The translations under genes were made by a program, and so were the position numbers. A stretch of 64,000 nt of DNA from Streptomyces sp. MA5143a (GTDB taxonomy: Bacteria; Actinomycetota; Actinomycetes; Streptomycetales; Streptomycetaceae), in the NCBI RefSeq assembly GCF_900290235.1, contig NZ_OLMK01000072.1:1-64000 (forward strand). Direction: 5' to 3'. This document shows, piece by piece, positions 1 to 8,698 of the stretch. How positions within the stretch are numbered: position 1 is the first letter of the stretch; every line of letters begins with the position of its first letter. Below the pieces are notes generated by a model. That model worked only from the letters and a program-made list of their open reading frames with translations, was not told the DNA's origin and did not search any database.

Positions 1-29
1 GGCAGACGACGCTACTTTCGCAACGCGCC

Positions 30-695
30 CTAGCCGCGCATCAGGCCGACCTGCTGTGCGGTGACGAAGACGGGGGATCCCTTGTCCATGCCGCCGGCGA
101 TGTGGTCGGCGATGGGGCGGAACCGGGAGGCCGCGGTGATGGCGATGCTGTAGCGGAGCATGCCGCTCGCCTGCGTGGTGCGGTCGGTGCCGCGGACGCC
201 GAGGTCCCTGAGGCTCTGCTCAAGGCTGAACCAGCCGAGGTCGACGTCGGTCAGCGACTGGTTCGCGACGCGGGCGAGATCGTCGTAGCCCTCCTTGCCG
301 AGGAACCAGTTGTCATCGGTGGCGTCCTCCTTGTCCGGTATGCCGGAGGCGAGGTTCAGGACGACGCCGTGCGGGGTGCCACCGACGGAGAACCGGACGA
401 CGCGGAAGTCGCTGAGCCGTACGAGCGCGTGCGCCGTGGGGGTGTGGTTGCCGCCGCTGATCACGACGTCGGCGAACCTCCGGGTGTCGACGTCGGGCGT
501 GGTGCTGCCGTCGGCCGGGGTCTCGGCGAGACTCCGCAGCCGGTCGAGCATGTCCAGGTAGGCGCCCGATCCGCGGTCCAGCTGCCAGCGGACCTGGGGG
601 AGGTCGACGTCGTCGGTGCCCATCCATGCGTGGATGATCACCAGGAGGCCGAGAAGCACCGACAAGGCGACCACGATGGTGACGCTGGTGGGCAT
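30..695 (-). CDS. Membrane-anchored ribosome-inactivating-protein (ricin A-like) domain protein, likely catalytically impaired
   Basis: The 221-residue product has one N-terminal membrane segment (about residues 4-22) followed by a domain that follows the ricin A / Shiga RIP fold. A GYDDLARVAN stretch matches ricin GNYDRLEQLAG, and ASRFRPI matches the ricin active-site helix AARFQYI. RIPs are rRNA N-glycosidases that depurinate the sarcin-ricin loop. The active-site arginine (Arg191) and one stacking tyrosine (Tyr137) are present. The catalytic glutamate position is Ala188, the first stacking tyrosine is Phe97, and the C-terminal tryptophan region is missing. I therefore infer a degenerate or repurposed RIP fold facing outside the membrane. 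The ATG at 695 is chosen for a GGAG six bases upstream; in-frame GTG (731) and TTG (734) starts are alternatives. No operon partner is evident. Confidence 0.6.
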   Translation of the reverse strand: MPTSVTIVVALSVLLGLLVIIHAWMGTDDVDLPQVRWQLDRGSGAYLDMLDRLRSLAETPADGSTTPDVDTRRFADVVISGGNHTPTAHALVRLSDFRVVRFSVGGTPHGVVLNLASGIPDKEDATDDNWFLGKEGYDDLARVANQSLTDVDLGWFSLEQSLRDLGVRGTDRTTQASGMLRYSIAITAASRFRPIADHIAGGMDKGSPVFVTAQQVGLMRG

Positions 696-849
696 GTCGT
701 GCTCCGGTTGTTCGACGTGCGGCGATGTCACCAACGACGCTCACAGCCGGGCGGTTGTTTGGCAGGCCCCTGTTGCCGCCGCGAACAATTCAAGAGGGCA
801 GGGTTTCATGTGGTGCGTACACATATGGGGCTTTCCGGACGCGGACGTG

Positions 850-894
850 CCGAGGCCCGACGGGTGGCCAGGACGCCCACCCGTCGGGCCTCGG
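850..894 (-). terminator. Strong hairpin terminator of the GH43 gene
   Basis: Two perfectly complementary 18-base arms (850-867 and 877-894) are separated by 9 bases, just beyond the stop of the GH43 gene that reads leftward. There is no T-run, as is usual for Streptomyces terminators. Confidence 0.75.
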
Positions 895-903
895 TGCGTG
901 CCG

Positions 904-2343
904 TCAGGCGGTGCGGCGCTCGAACTGCTGGTTGGTGCCGGTCCCGCAGGTCCACTGGATGAGTCGGGCGCCGTTGGCGGTGGAGGCGTCCTTGACGTCC
1001 AGGCACTTGCCGCTGTGCCGGGCCACCAGGCGGTAGTAGCCGCTTCCCTGGTCCTCGAACCGCCACTGCTGGTTGGTGCCCGTCGTGCAGCGGTACTGGT
1101 TCACGAAGGCGCCGTCGGCGGTGGAGGCGCCGGAGACGTCCAGGCACTTGCCGCTGTGCTGGGCGAGGACGCGGACGTAGCCACTCCCCGCGTCCTGGAG
1201 CCGCCACTGCTGGTTGAGGCCGCCGCCGCAGGTGTACTGGAGGGCGAACGCGCTGTCGGCGGCCGAGTTGTCGGTGATGTCGAGGCACTTGCCGCTGTGC
1301 CGGGCGACCAGGTTGTAGTAGGGGCCGCCGCCCACGCCGGTGACCGTGCCGGCTGCGGTGTCGACGGCGATCTGCGGGTACCAGGGCAGGTTCATGGTGG
1401 TCTTGGTCGGGAAGGTCAGCGGCAGCCAGACGTACTGGGAGTCGTTGACGGTGCCGCCCATGGAGTTGCCCCAGCGGTCGCCCATGTACAGGTACGAGGT
1501 GCCGGAGGTGCCCTGGACGGGCAGGACGAACGTGGTCTGGGAGCCGTAGCCGGTGTCGTCCCCGATGTCGGCCATCGCCGTCCACGGGCCGGTGATGCTG
1601 GTCGCGGTCGCGTACCTCTGCTGGTTCGGCTTCCAGCCGCTGTTGCCGGAGGTGAGCATGAAGTAGACGCCGTCCCGCTTGAACAGCGCCGGTGCCTCGC
1701 GGAAGGTGCCCGCCCACGGGTTGGCGGCCAGGCTGTCGTAGCCGGTGTAGTCGGCGGTGAGCTTCCAGATCTGCAGGTCGGCGTTGCCGGCCGCGGAGGT
1801 GATCTGGTAGGCGGTGCCGTCGTCGTCCTTGAACAGCGTCATGTCGCGGGACGTGGTGCCGGACGGCGGGCGGAAGCTGCCCCGCCAGGTGTAGTCGCCG
1901 TCGACGGTGTCGGAGACGGCGACCGCGGCACGGGCCTGGTTGTAGTCGCTGCCGTTCTCCTTGTGCATCCACATCACGAACGTGCCGGTGGTGCTGTTGA
2001 AGATCACCTTCGGGCGTTCGATGTTGGCGACCGCCAACTCGGGGTCGCTGGCCTGGGTCAGCACATGGCGCCGGAACTCCCAGGTCTTCAGGTCGGTGGA
2101 GCGGTAGACGGAGACGGCCTTGAAGGTGTTGTCGGCGTTGCGGTTCTCGCCGAACCAGTAGTAGAAGGAGCCGACCTTGATCACCCCGCCGCCATGGGCG
2201 TGCACCACGGCTCCCGTGGCGTCGGTGAACTGCGTCCCGTTGGTCACCGTGACCGGTGCGGCCGAGGCGGGCGAGCCGGTCACCAACAAGGCGAACACGC
2301 TCACCGTGGCGGCCAGCACGAGCGTGAGGATGCGTCTGAGCAT
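904..2343 (-). CDS. Secreted GH43 (subfamily 24-like) exo-beta-1,3-galactanase with ricin-B (CBM13) domain
   Basis: The 479-residue protein has a Sec signal peptide (about 1-29, ending ASA), a five-bladed GH43 domain (about 30-335) and a C-terminal beta-trefoil lectin with three SGKCLD...QW repeats (about 342-479). The motifs ERPKVI (Glu109), EAPALF (Glu216) and GSQTTF (Gln269) correspond to the Glu/Glu/Gln set of the fungal exo-beta-1,3-galactanase Pc1,3Gal43A, where a Gln replaces the usual base Asp. It should release galactose from the beta-1,3-galactan backbone of plant type II arabinogalactan. It is divergent from the fucosidase gene and shares a 345-bp control region with it. Residue matching is from memory of the family, not an alignment run. 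Confidence 0.82.
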   Translation of the reverse strand: MLRRILTLVLAATVSVFALLVTGSPASAAPVTVTNGTQFTDATGAVVHAHGGGVIKVGSFYYWFGENRNADNTFKAVSVYRSTDLKTWEFRRHVLTQASDPELAVANIERPKVIFNSTTGTFVMWMHKENGSDYNQARAAVAVSDTVDGDYTWRGSFRPPSGTTSRDMTLFKDDDGTAYQITSAAGNADLQIWKLTADYTGYDSLAANPWAGTFREAPALFKRDGVYFMLTSGNSGWKPNQQRYATATSITGPWTAMADIGDDTGYGSQTTFVLPVQGTSGTSYLYMGDRWGNSMGGTVNDSQYVWLPLTFPTKTTMNLPWYPQIAVDTAAGTVTGVGGGPYYNLVARHSGKCLDITDNSAADSAFALQYTCGGGLNQQWRLQDAGSGYVRVLAQHSGKCLDVSGASTADGAFVNQYRCTTGTNQQWRFEDQGSGYYRLVARHSGKCLDVKDASTANGARLIQWTCGTGTNQQFERRTA

Positions 2344-2688
2344 GGGTACCTCAGCAGTTTTGGAATTGTTGATGTGTGTGCGACTCCGTTGCCGGACGGT
2401 AGAGGTGGGTGCATCGGTACGTCAAGGGTTCTGACATCCGATGTCTGCTGGAGCGGATCTTGATACGTCTGGCCACCACCTGCGTTCTGGGCGCTTTTTC
2501 GTCCGCCCTATGGACAGGGTTGACGTCATGATTCTTAATGCATTCAGCGTCATCCCGGTGCGATGTGCGTTTCTGTGCGGCTCCCTGTATCCCGCCGTCC
2601 CCGGGATGACCCATCCGATCTGTTCGGTCCCGATGCTGACGCACCGCATGGTCCGTGCTGTCCTTTGGACAGGCAGGAGAGATCTCCC
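2344..2688. promoter_or_regulatory. Divergent control region between the GH43 and GH29 genes
   Basis: This 345-bp stretch has no convincing gene; the short ORFs in it lack codon bias. It is less GC-rich than its surroundings. A palindrome GACATCCGATGTC lies at 2433-2445, and a second CATCCGAT occurs near 2616, so a shared regulator is plausible. No clear -35/-10 pair could be fixed. A GGAGA Shine-Dalgarno sequence for the fucosidase sits near 2676-2681. Confidence 0.5.
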
Positions 2689-5020
2689 TTGTCAGAACCG
2701 CTCACGCGACGAAGAGTACTGATGGGTATGGCGGCCATGACGGTCGCCGCAGTCGTCACGCCCGCCCTGGCGAGCCCCGCGCACGCCGCGTCCACCCGGC
2801 CCCTTCCGCTCCCGCCCCTGCGTGTCCCGAAGCTCGACCAGGGTGTCGAGCAGCAGTCCGACGACAAGATCCAGTGGCTGCGGGACGCCAAGCTCGGCAT
2901 GTTCATCCACTGGGGTCCCTACTCCGGCCCGGCCAAGGGCGAGTGGTACATGGAGAACGCCGCCGTCACGCCGGAGAACTACAAGAAGTACGTCACCGAC
3001 GTCACCGGTGAGCAGTTCACCGGCAGCGCGTACAGGCCGGCCGACTGGGCCCAGCTGGCGAATGGGCGCCAAGTACACCGTTCTCACCGCTCGCCACCAC
3101 GACGGGTTCGCGCTGTGGCCGTCCACCCACCCGAACGCCTGGCACGCCGGTCAGGCGCCGCTGCAAAAGGACTTCATCGGCCAGTACGTCACCGCCGTAC
3201 GGGACGCCGGGCTGAAGGTGGGCCTGTACTTCTCCCCGCTGAGCTGGCGCTACCCCGGCTACTATGACGTCCGTGGCACCGACTGCCTCCCGAACGCGTG
3301 GGGGTACACCACCGATCCCGCGCACAAGGAGAACGCGCGGATCATGAAGAACGAGGTGTACCAGCAGGTCAAGGAACTGGTCACCCAGTACGGCAAGATC
3401 GACGACCTGTGGTGGGACGGCGGCTGGCTCGGCCAGCAGGGCTCGGACGCGGACGCCGCCTTCTTCTGGGAGCCCGGCAGGTTCCGCGACCCCGCCAACG
3501 AATGGCCGGTGGACGCCGCCTACGGCGACACCGATCCCGCCACCGGCAAGCCTCTGGGCCTGACCGGGCTGGTCCGCAAGCACCAGCCCGACGCCGTCAC
3601 CACGCTGCGCTCCGGCTGGATCGGCGACTTCGCCAGCGAGGAAGGCCCCTCCGTCCCGAGCGGTGCCATCCGCACCGGCAAGGTGTCGGAGAAGTGCTTC
3701 ACCATCGGCGGCGCCTGGGGCTACAAGGCCGGCTCCGGGGTGATGAGCTTCGGCACCGCCATGAACATCCTGGTCAACGCCTGGGTGCGCGACATGACCT
3801 GTCTCGTCAACGTCGGCCCCGACCGCACCGGCGCGGTCCCGAGCGCCCAGCAGACCCTGGTACGGCAGATCGGCTCCTTCCTGACCATGTGCGGGGAGGC
3901 CGTGTACGGCACCGTCGGCGGCCCGTGGAACCCGGTCGACGGCAAGTACGGGTTCACGTACAAGGACAGGACCTTCTATGTCCATCTGCTGCCCGGCTAC
4001 AGCGGCACCTCCTTCACCACCCCGCAGATCGGCGACGCGAAGGTCACCCGGGTGTTCGACGTGGCGTCGGGCACCGACCTGGCGTACAGCGTGAGTGACA
4101 GCGGCGAGGTGACCGTCACCGGCATCAACCGCACCCGCGTCCCCGAGGACAGCGTCGTCGGCGTCATCCTGGACCGGACGGTGCAGCCGGCCGACATCGC
4201 CGCCGGCAGGCCCGCCACAGCGAGCAGCGAGGAGAGCTCCAAGGGGAACACGGCGGCCAAGGCGGTCGACGGCTCCACCGCGACCCGCTGGTGCGCGAGC
4301 AACGGCAGCACCGGCCACTGGCTGAAGGTGGACCTGGGGGAGGCCAAATCGCTCACCGGCGTCCGGATCGCCTGGGAGCTGGACGCCACCAACTACCGGT
4401 ACCGGATCGAGGGCTCCACCGACAACGCCACCTGGACCACCCTGGCCGACCGCACCGGCACCGCCGGCACGAGCCAGGTGCAGGTCGCCATGGTCAGCGC
4501 CTCGGCCCGGTACGTGCGGGTGACCGTCACGGGCCTGCCCTCCGGGGCCTGGGCGTCCATCCGCAGTCTGGAGGTCTACGACCGGCCCTTCGCCGCCGAT
4601 CTGGGCACGTTCCGGGTGGTCAACCGCAAGAGCGGCAAGGTGCTGGACGTCAGCGCGGCTTCCAGCGCCGACGGCGCGGCCGTCATCCAGTGGCCGTGGA
4701 CCGGCGGCACCAACCAGCAGTGGAAGCTGCTGCCCAACACGGACGGCTCCTACCGGCTGTCCAACGTCCGCAGCGGGAAGGTCCTGGACAGTCCGGGGGG
4801 CTCCGCCGAGGGCGCGGCCCTGGGCCAGTGGGCGGACACCGACGCCGGCAACCAGTGGTGGAAGCTGGTCCCCGCGACCAGTGGCCACTACCGCCTCGTC
4901 AACGTCGGCAACGGCTGGTGCGCCGACGTCAAGGACGCCTCCACCGCGGACGGCGCCGCGGTCATCCAGTGGCACGACACCGGAGGCGCCAACCAGGAAT
5001 GGCAGGTCATCGCCCTGTAG
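2689..5020 (+). pseudogene. Secreted GH29 alpha-L-fucosidase with CBM32 and ricin-B domains, interrupted by a frameshift
   Basis: The reading frame starts at TTG 2689 with a Tat signal (LTRRRVLMG, cleaved near AHA) and encodes the GH29 start GMFIHWGPYS. Around 3058-3064 the frame breaks: homology stops at DWAQLAN and resumes in the +1 frame at MGAKYTVLTARHHDGF. The downstream frame carries the GH29 nucleophile motif LWWDGG (Asp codon at 3416), an F5/8-type C (CBM32) domain coded at about 4190-4590, and a ricin-B-type domain coded at about 4600-5020. The site looks like loss of about five bases (or gain of one) within a LAxRMGAKY stretch. If real, no full enzyme is made; a sequencing error is possible because the rest is intact. 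The enzyme would remove L-fucose from plant glycans, fitting the neighbouring galactanase. Confidence 0.8.
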
Positions 5021-5066
5021 CCGGCGAGCCGCGCAGCGCCGCGATCGCGGTCACCGCTCATGTGGT

Positions 5067-5097
5067 GGCCGCCTCGCCCGTGGCGGGTGAGGCGGCC
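5067..5097 (+). terminator. Hairpin terminator after the fucosidase gene
   Basis: Arms at 5067-5080 and 5084-5097 pair over 14 bases with one G-T pair and a 3-base loop, 46 bases past the stop codon. Confidence 0.65.
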
Positions 5098-5199
5098 GGC
5101 GGGGTTGTGCGCTGCGATGGATGTGGCGGCCGGTCGGCGGAGGGCCGCTGTCCGGGCCACCCCACCGGGTGCCCGGGCCGACTCGGCGAGGTGGGCGGT

Positions 5200-6852
5200 G
5201 TGGCGCACTGGCGGGCTCTGATCGTTCTCGGTACGGCCCAGTTCCTCATGGTGCTGGACACCTCCGTCATGAACGTATCGATCAGTCAGCTGGTCGAGGA
5301 CTTCGACACCGAGGTCACGGCCATCCAGGCCGTGATCACCCTGTACGCGCTGGTCATGGCCGCGTTCATGCTCATCGGAGGACGCCTCGGGGACATCCTC
5401 GGGCGACGCTGCGTCTTCCTCCTGGGCCTCGTCGTCTACGCCACCGGATCGGCTCTGACCGCCGTGGCCCCCAGCCTGTGGGTCCTCACGCTGGGCTGGT
5501 CCGTCATCGAGGGGATCGGGGCCGCCATGGTGTTGCCGGCCATGGCGGCCCTCGTCGCCGAGTCCTACCGGGGCCGGGACCGGGCCGTCGCCTACGGCGT
5601 CATCGGCGGACTCGCCGGTGCGGGCATCGCGGTCGGCCCGCTGCTCGGCGGCTGGGTCACCACGTACCTCACCTGGCGGCTGGTCTTCGCCGGCGAGGTG
5701 GTGGTCGTCGTGACCGTCCTCTGCTTCCGCCGGGTGATCACCGACATCCCCCGGACCGGGCCGCGCCCCCGGCTGGACGCCGTCGGCGCGATCCTCTCGG
5801 CCGCCGGGCTCGGCCTCGGCGTACTGGGGGTGCTCCAGAGCGGAACCTGGGGCTGGGTGCAGCCCCGCAACCCGCCCTTCACCGTCCTCGGATTCGCGCC
5901 CACCCTGTTCGTCGTCGCCGCCGGAGTGGCCGTCCTGGCCTTCTTCCGGCACTGGGAACGGCACCGGGAACGCGAGAACCGCGACCCCCTGGTGCATCTG
6001 TCGCTGCTGGGCGTGCCCGCGCTGCGGTCCGGCCTGATGACGCTGGTGAGCCAGAACCTCATCCTGCTCGGCCTCTTCTTCACCATCCCGCTGTACCTCC
6101 AGGTCGTCCAGGGATTCGACGCGTTCCAGACGGGACTGCGGCTGCTCCCGGTGTCCGTGACCATGCTCGTGGCGTCCACCGTCGCCGCCCGGCTGGGCCG
6201 GCGGGTGGGGCCGCGCCGCATGGTCCGGCTGGGCCTCGCCGCACTCGTCGGGGCCGTCGTGTGGCTGCTGGCCACCATCGACCCCGTCATCGACGACGCG
6301 CAGTTCGCCTGCGCCATGGCCCTGCTCGGCGTGGGCATGGGCATGCTCGCCTCGCAACTGGGCAACGTCGTCCAGTCCAGCGTGAGCGAGGAGGAACGCA
6401 GCGAGGCCGGCGGTATGCAGTTCACCGCGCAGAACCTGGGCTCCGCGCTGGGTACGGCACTCATGGGCTCGATCCTCGTCGGCGCGCTCGCCCACGCCTT
6501 CACCTCCCAGATCGCCGACGACCCGCGGCTGTCGGAGGAGACCCGCGAGCGTACGGGCGTCGCCCTGGAGGCCGGGATCTCCTTCGTCCCCACCGACCAG
6601 GTGCGCTCCGCCGCCGAGCGGGCCGGGCTGCCGCCGTCCGAGGTCGAGGCACTCACCGACGCCTACGCCACCGCCCAGCTCAACGGTCTCAAGGCGGCCC
6701 TCCTCGCCGCCGGCGGCATCACCCTCGCCAGCTACCTCGTCACACCGCATCTGCCGACGGGGCGGACCGGAGGGACCGGTGGGAAAGGCCCGGCGGCGCC
6801 GGACGCCGCCGCCCCGGCCGCCGGAACATCCCGGTCGGCCCGCCGCCCATGA
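5200..6852 (+). CDS. MFS transporter, DHA2 (EmrB/QacA-type) drug-efflux family
   Basis: About 550 residues with many hydrophobic segments, consistent with the 14-helix DHA2 drug:H+ antiporters. Seen motifs are LDTSVMNVSI in helix 1, motif A GGRLGDILGRR after helix 2, and a GPLLGGW motif C-like stretch in helix 5. The C-terminal 50 residues are a low-complexity Gly/Ala/Pro tail. GTG at 5200 is chosen because a GAGGTGGG stretch lies just upstream; GTG 5191 is also in frame. The substrate cannot be told. Its stop overlaps the upstream ATG of the next frame, so the two genes are probably co-transcribed and coupled. Confidence 0.8.
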   Translation: MAHWRALIVLGTAQFLMVLDTSVMNVSISQLVEDFDTEVTAIQAVITLYALVMAAFMLIGGRLGDILGRRCVFLLGLVVYATGSALTAVAPSLWVLTLGWSVIEGIGAAMVLPAMAALVAESYRGRDRAVAYGVIGGLAGAGIAVGPLLGGWVTTYLTWRLVFAGEVVVVVTVLCFRRVITDIPRTGPRPRLDAVGAILSAAGLGLGVLGVLQSGTWGWVQPRNPPFTVLGFAPTLFVVAAGVAVLAFFRHWERHRERENRDPLVHLSLLGVPALRSGLMTLVSQNLILLGLFFTIPLYLQVVQGFDAFQTGLRLLPVSVTMLVASTVAARLGRRVGPRRMVRLGLAALVGAVVWLLATIDPVIDDAQFACAMALLGVGMGMLASQLGNVVQSSVSEEERSEAGGMQFTAQNLGSALGTALMGSILVGALAHAFTSQIADDPRLSEETRERTGVALEAGISFVPTDQVRSAAERAGLPPSEVEALTDAYATAQLNGLKAALLAAGGITLASYLVTPHLPTGRTGGTGGKGPAAPDAAAPAAGTSRSARRP

Positions 6853-6863
6853 AGGGGGTTCCC

Positions 6864-7436
6864 GTGTCCGAGAGCGACCGGACCACCGCCCACGACCGGA
6901 CCACCGCCCAGGCACCGACCACGCCCCCCGCGCCCCCCGCCGCCCGGGCCCGGCGGGCCGAGCGCCGCGCCCACGCGGACTACAGCGGCGGCATCTACGG
7001 CTCCATGCTGGCGGCATCCGTGATCCTCGGCGCCGGCACCCTGGGCTCCTTCCCACGGCTGGAGATCGTGCTGCTGTTGCTGCTCACCGGCATCGTCTTC
7101 TGGATCGCGCACGTGCACGCCGTGCTGTTCGGGGAACGCCTCGCCCAGCGGTCCCTGGACCGCCGGGTCGTCCTGCGCGTCTGCCAGGAGGAGTGGCCGA
7201 TCATGAAGGCCGCCGTCCCGCCCGCCCTGGCGGTGGCGGTCAGCCCGCTCCTCGGCCTGGACGTCCAGGGCGCCGTCTGGCTGGCGCTCGCCGTGGCCCT
7301 GGCCGGGCAGGTGGGCTGGTCCGTCGCGGCGGCACGGTGGGCCGGCGCCTCCTGGCGTCTCGTCACGATCGCCGCATCCGTCAATGTGCTGCTCGGCGTG
7401 CCGATCATCTGCTTCAAGCTCTTCCTCAAACACTGA
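6864..7436 (+). CDS. Conserved membrane protein of unknown function
   Basis: A 190-residue protein with a Pro/Ala/Thr-rich, Arg-rich cytoplasmic start (about 1-45) and four to six hydrophobic segments in the rest. GTG 6864 is preferred because AAGGGGG lies at 6851-6857; ATG 6849, which overlaps the exporter stop as ATGA, is five codons upstream and in frame. I recognise no family. Tight linkage to the MFS exporter suggests an accessory role, which is only inference. Confidence 0.6.
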   Translation: MSESDRTTAHDRTTAQAPTTPPAPPAARARRAERRAHADYSGGIYGSMLAASVILGAGTLGSFPRLEIVLLLLLTGIVFWIAHVHAVLFGERLAQRSLDRRVVLRVCQEEWPIMKAAVPPALAVAVSPLLGLDVQGAVWLALAVALAGQVGWSVAAARWAGASWRLVTIAASVNVLLGVPIICFKLFLKH

Positions 7437-7500
7437 GAACACTGATCGGGGCCCCTCGGCCACCCGTCATGGGGCCTCGGCGTCCACCGTCACGGGCAGT

Positions 7501-7517
7501 TCACCTGCACGGGGTGA
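7501..7517. promoter_or_regulatory. Palindromic site TCACCT-N5-GGGTGA (copy 1 of 3)
   Basis: Inverted arms TCACCT and GGGTGA are five bases apart, 81 bp upstream of the 65-residue gene at 7599. The same layout recurs at 8586 and 10388, each 80-100 bp before a start codon, which suggests a common regulator. Confidence 0.6.
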
Positions 7518-7598
7518 GGCCCGGGGACGCACCGACCGGCACGATCGTCGGGACAGGGACGGAGTTCGCACCCCCGGCCGCCCGCGGGAGAACAGCTC

Positions 7599-7796
7599 AT
7601 GCGCTACGAGATCCGCGTCGAGGGACACATGTCGGAGACGCTGGCCAAGGCCTTTCCGGAGCTGGACCATGTGCTGATGTCCGGACAGACCCTGCTGTTC
7701 GGCCACGTCATCGACGAGGCACACCTGTACGGGCTGCTGGCGCGCTGCCGGTCGCTGGGACTGCGGGTCGTGGAGATGCGCCAACTGCCGGAGTGA
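7599..7796 (+). CDS. Small conserved protein of unknown function (65 residues)
   Basis: A small soluble protein beginning MRYEIRVEGHMSETL and ending in the pattern LLARCRSLGLRVVEMRQLP. The pattern of a beta strand, a central GQTLLFGHV segment and a helix-strand end resembles small actinobacterial hypothetical proteins found near membrane and stress genes, but I cannot name a domain. A palindrome of the TCACCC-N5-GGGTGA type lies 81 bp upstream. It is convergent with the ion channel gene, with only 11 bases between stops. Confidence 0.6.
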   Translation: MRYEIRVEGHMSETLAKAFPELDHVLMSGQTLLFGHVIDEAHLYGLLARCRSLGLRVVEMRQLPE

Positions 7797-7807
7797 TCCG
7801 GAACGGC

Positions 7808-8449
7808 TCACGGCCCGGACGCGCGGCCCCGTCCCTCCGCCCCGGCACCGGAACCGTCCGAGGCGGACGGCGCATCTCCCCGCCGACGCAGCCCCACCTC
7901 CACCGCCGTCGCCAGCACCCGCGCGGCCCCGCCCACGAGCAGCAGACCCACCACCATCTGGATCATGGTCGCCACCCGCCCCGTCTCCGAACGGGCGGTG
8001 ATGTCGCCGAAGCCGACGGTGGTGAACGTCGTCAGCGTGTAATACAGGGAGTCCGTCCTGGTCATCGGCTCGGTGAAGGAGCCGGGCGTGGTGCGGTCCA
8101 TCAGGTAGTACGTCGTCGCGAACAGCACCAGGAACACGACCAGGGTCAGGGTGAGGGACTCCACGGCCCGCAGCCGCGGATAGGGCGAGCGTGCGATGGT
8201 CCTGACCTGCCACACGAACAGCAGTACGACCGCCAGTAGACCGCACACGATCAGAGTCAGGGCGCCGCCGGTGCGGTACTCCTCCAGGGGCAGCAGGTAG
8301 TACGCGGTGAGGAGACCGGCGGCCATCAGCACCGTACGGGCGACCACCGCGCGCGTCGCCCGTCGGCGGGCACGGCGTTCACGGTTCTGCCCTGAGTCGG
8401 CAGCGCGGGTGCGGCCGTGGCCCGCCCGCCTCTCGGAGGAATCACTCAT
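7808..8449 (-). CDS. Two-pore-helix-type potassium channel family protein
   Basis: The 213-residue protein has a basic N-terminus, hydrophobic segments at about 37-58, 67-90 and 103-125, a pore loop with selectivity filter TTVGFGD, and a last helix. The filter is the K+ channel signature TVGFGD, and the fold (extra helices before the pore pair) fits the bacterial ion_trans_2 group. No RCK/TrkA-N gating domain is attached; the C-terminal tail is a short Gly/Ala-rich stretch. The ATG at 8449 has GAGG about seven bases upstream. It is divergent from the HdeD gene, and the palindrome at 8586 lies between them. Confidence 0.82.
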   Translation of the reverse strand: MSDSSERRAGHGRTRAADSGQNRERRARRRATRAVVARTVLMAAGLLTAYYLLPLEEYRTGGALTLIVCGLLAVVLLFVWQVRTIARSPYPRLRAVESLTLTLVVFLVLFATTYYLMDRTTPGSFTEPMTRTDSLYYTLTTFTTVGFGDITARSETGRVATMIQMVVGLLLVGGAARVLATAVEVGLRRRGDAPSASDGSGAGAEGRGRASGP

Positions 8450-8585
8450 CTCGGACCCATCCTCTCCGCCGCGCGCTCGGCGCGCTTCCGCCCGGCGCCG
8501 CGGGGCACGCGCGCCGCTGCCCGTACGTACGACGCCACCGGCCGCGCCCACCGCCTCCGGCCCAGGCCCGCGGCCACGCCCCGGG

Positions 8586-8602
8586 TCACCCGCCGCGGGT
8601 GA
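8586..8602. promoter_or_regulatory. Palindromic site TCACCC-N5-GGGTGA (copy 2 of 3)
   Basis: Here the palindrome extends to 12-base arms (8581-8592 and 8596-8607) around CCG. It is 96 bp before the HdeD gene and 137 bp before the divergent channel gene, so it could serve both. Confidence 0.6.
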
Positions 8603-8698
8603 CCCGGCGATCGGCCGGACGGAGGAAGCTGGCCCCGTCGGCCACCATGTGGCCACGGGCGTGCGAACGCCCCGCGTGACAGTGCGAGGAGGACCTCC

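Noticed and set aside
616..2463. Long open frame of 615 codons opposite the GH43 gene
   Set aside because: It is the antisense shadow of the galactanase; no domain, Gly/Ala/Val-rich composition typical of frame shadows in high-GC DNA.
2351..2722. Small ORFs in the GH43-GH29 gap
   Set aside because: Low GC at third positions, no ribosome site and mutual overlap; the region behaves as a promoter region.
3040..3080. Programmed frameshift in the fucosidase
   Set aside because: No slippery sequence or downstream structure typical of recoding; a simple indel or error is more likely.
3017..4975. 652-codon frame opposite the fucosidase
   Set aside because: Shadow of the GH29 gene; no recognisable protein features.
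30..5020. Idea of a split ricin-like AB toxin (A-like gene beside two ricin-B proteins)
   Set aside because: Both ricin-B domains are fused to their own glycoside hydrolases and are typical CBM13 modules; the A-like protein is membrane-anchored and lacks the catalytic Glu.
4291..5199. Long N-terminal extension of the MFS frame into the fucosidase gene
   Set aside because: It overlaps an in-frame lectin domain in another frame and has no homology pattern; the first helix begins just after 5200.
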